A DNA stretch of 6,398 nucleotides from the NCBI GenBank assembly GCA_016198545.1, contig JACQIJ010000126.1, forward strand, positions 1 through 6,398, read 5' to 3'. This DNA comes from Pseudomonadota bacterium. Lineage in GTDB: Bacteria; Pseudomonadota; Alphaproteobacteria; Micavibrionales; Micavibrionaceae. The notes below the pieces were generated by a model. That model worked only from the letters and a program-made list of their open reading frames with translations, was not told where the DNA came from and did not search any database. Both the position numbers and the translations under genes were made by a program. This document shows, piece by piece, positions 5,482 through 6,398 of this stretch (position 1 is the first letter of the stretch; each line of letters opens with the position of its first letter).

Positions 5482-6398
5482 ATGAGCGATACGAATCCCA
5501 AAGAGCTCGAAGGAATGAGCGAAGAAGAAAAGGCCATGATGGCCGAATGGGAGAATATGGCCGGTAGCGAAGATGGCGCGAAAGAATCCGCTACGTCCGC
5601 TGCGCCGGCGGACGCCGTTCCGGAATTCGATGCCGGCGCGGGTGAGGGCGAGGCGGCGGCCCGGATTTTGAACCAGGATGAAATCGACAGTCTGCTGGGA
5701 TTTGATGAGGATTCCATGGGCGGCGAGGAAACCTCGGGCGTTATGGCTCTCATAAATTCCGCGATGGTCAATTACGAGCGTCTGCCGATGCTCGACATCG
5801 TGTTTGATCGTCTGGTGCGTTTGATGTCCACTTCCTTGAGAAATCTTACGACGGATAATGTGGAAGTCAGTCTCGATCAGGTTTCAACGGTGCGCTTCGG
5901 CGACTACATGAATTCTATCCCGCTGCCGGCCATGCTGTCCGTTTTCAAGGCTGAGGAATGGGACAATAACGGTCTTCTGGTGACGGACTCCGCGCTCATA
6001 TACTCCATCGTTGATGTGCTGCTCGGCGGGCGCAAGGGGACGCCTGCCATCCGCGTGGAGGGGAGGCCCTATACGACCATCGAAACGAAGCTTGTCGAGC
6101 GCATGGTCGGCGTCACGCTCAGCGATCTTTCAACGGCTTTCGATCCCCTGTCGCCGGTCAGCTTTTCTCTGGACCGGATGGAAACGAATCCGCGTTTTGC
6201 CACGATCACGCAATCCGGGAATGCTTGCGTTCTGGCCCGCCTGCGCGTGGATATGGGCGACCGCGGCGGCCGCGTTGAGATCCTGATACCTTATGCGACG
6301 CTGGAACCTATCCGCGAATTGCTGCTGCAGATGTTCATGGGCGAAAAGTTCGGTCGTGACTCGATTTGGGAAAGCCACCTGACGCAGGAGCTTTATAA
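5482..6398 (+). CDS. fliM: flagellar motor switch protein FliM (3' end cut by window edge)
   Basis: FliM forms the middle layer of the C-ring; it binds phosphorylated CheY, FliG and FliN and sets rotation direction. The 305 complete codons in view contain an acidic N-terminal extension (1-60), the CheY-binding motif LNQDEIDSLLGF (63-74), and the CheC-like middle domain (about 90-285). This includes YERLPMLDIVFDRLVR, VRFGDYMNSIPLPAML (137-152), the FliG-binding loop LLGGRKG (180-186) and VEGRPYTTIETKLVERM. Most or all of the C-terminal FliN-like (SpoA) domain lies beyond 6398. The ATG at 5482 has AGGAA (5473-5477) upstream, and the fliL stop (5461-5463) lies in the same frame, so no earlier start is possible. 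M12 is a less likely alternative. The last two bases (AA) begin an incomplete codon; there is no in-frame stop. Confidence 0.95.
   Translation, partial: MSDTNPKELEGMSEEEKAMMAEWENMAGSEDGAKESATSAAPADAVPEFDAGAGEGEAAARILNQDEIDSLLGFDEDSMGGEETSGVMALINSAMVNYERLPMLDIVFDRLVRLMSTSLRNLTTDNVEVSLDQVSTVRFGDYMNSIPLPAMLSVFKAEEWDNNGLLVTDSALIYSIVDVLLGGRKGTPAIRVEGRPYTTIETKLVERMVGVTLSDLSTAFDPLSPVSFSLDRMETNPRFATITQSGNACVLARLRVDMGDRGGRVEILIPYATLEPIRELLLQMFMGEKFGRDSIWESHLTQELY

Noticed and set aside
1..6398. A previously undescribed biological system, for example defence, mobile element or novel biosynthesis
   Set aside because: Every long coding region is a recognisable flagellar gene or dksA, packed in operons with ordinary spacing; no unexplained gene remains.

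Overview
This window is a flagellar gene cluster from an alphaproteobacterium, about 6.4 kb long. Three things point there: a FliX homologue (the FlbD-linked assembly regulator known from Caulobacter and relatives), a DksA of the alphaproteobacterial type with only one of the four zinc cysteines, and the gene order flgF-flgG-flgA-flgH divergent from fliL-fliM. I cannot name a genus. Codon use and base composition look uniform, and I see no mobile element, CRISPR array, tRNA or rRNA.

Layout. Bases 1-115 are non-coding and hold a GC-armed dyad and a possible promoter for fliX. fliX (116-553, +) is followed by dksA (630-1127, +), which appears to have its own sigma-70-type promoter. A strong, probably bidirectional hairpin terminator at 1152-1179 separates dksA from the convergent operon flgF-flgG-flgA-flgH, which reads right to left from 4550 to 1227 with gaps of only 22-30 bases. 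A 304-base control region (4551-4854) follows. Then come fliL (4855-5463, +) and fliM (5482 to the window edge, +; its 3' end is cut off).

The control region between flgF and fliL is the most informative non-coding part. It has two near-consensus sigma-54 (-24/-12) promoters pointing outward, a perfect IHF-consensus match, and a central cluster of repeated GGCAAAAAT-type elements that could be a shared enhancer. The same core occurs upstream of fliX. The simplest reading is joint control of both operons by sigma-54 and an FlbD-like activator, whose partner FliX is encoded in the same window. The activator gene itself is not present here.

How the genes fit together: FlgF and FlgG form the rod, FlgA chaperones P-ring assembly, FlgH is the outer-membrane L-ring lipoprotein, FliL is a stator-associated membrane protein, and FliM is the C-ring switch protein. 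FliX couples basal-body assembly to transcription. DksA is a global RNA-polymerase regulator, not a flagellar part. I found no convincing new biological system; the points worth a second look are regulatory details and sequence peculiarities of known proteins.
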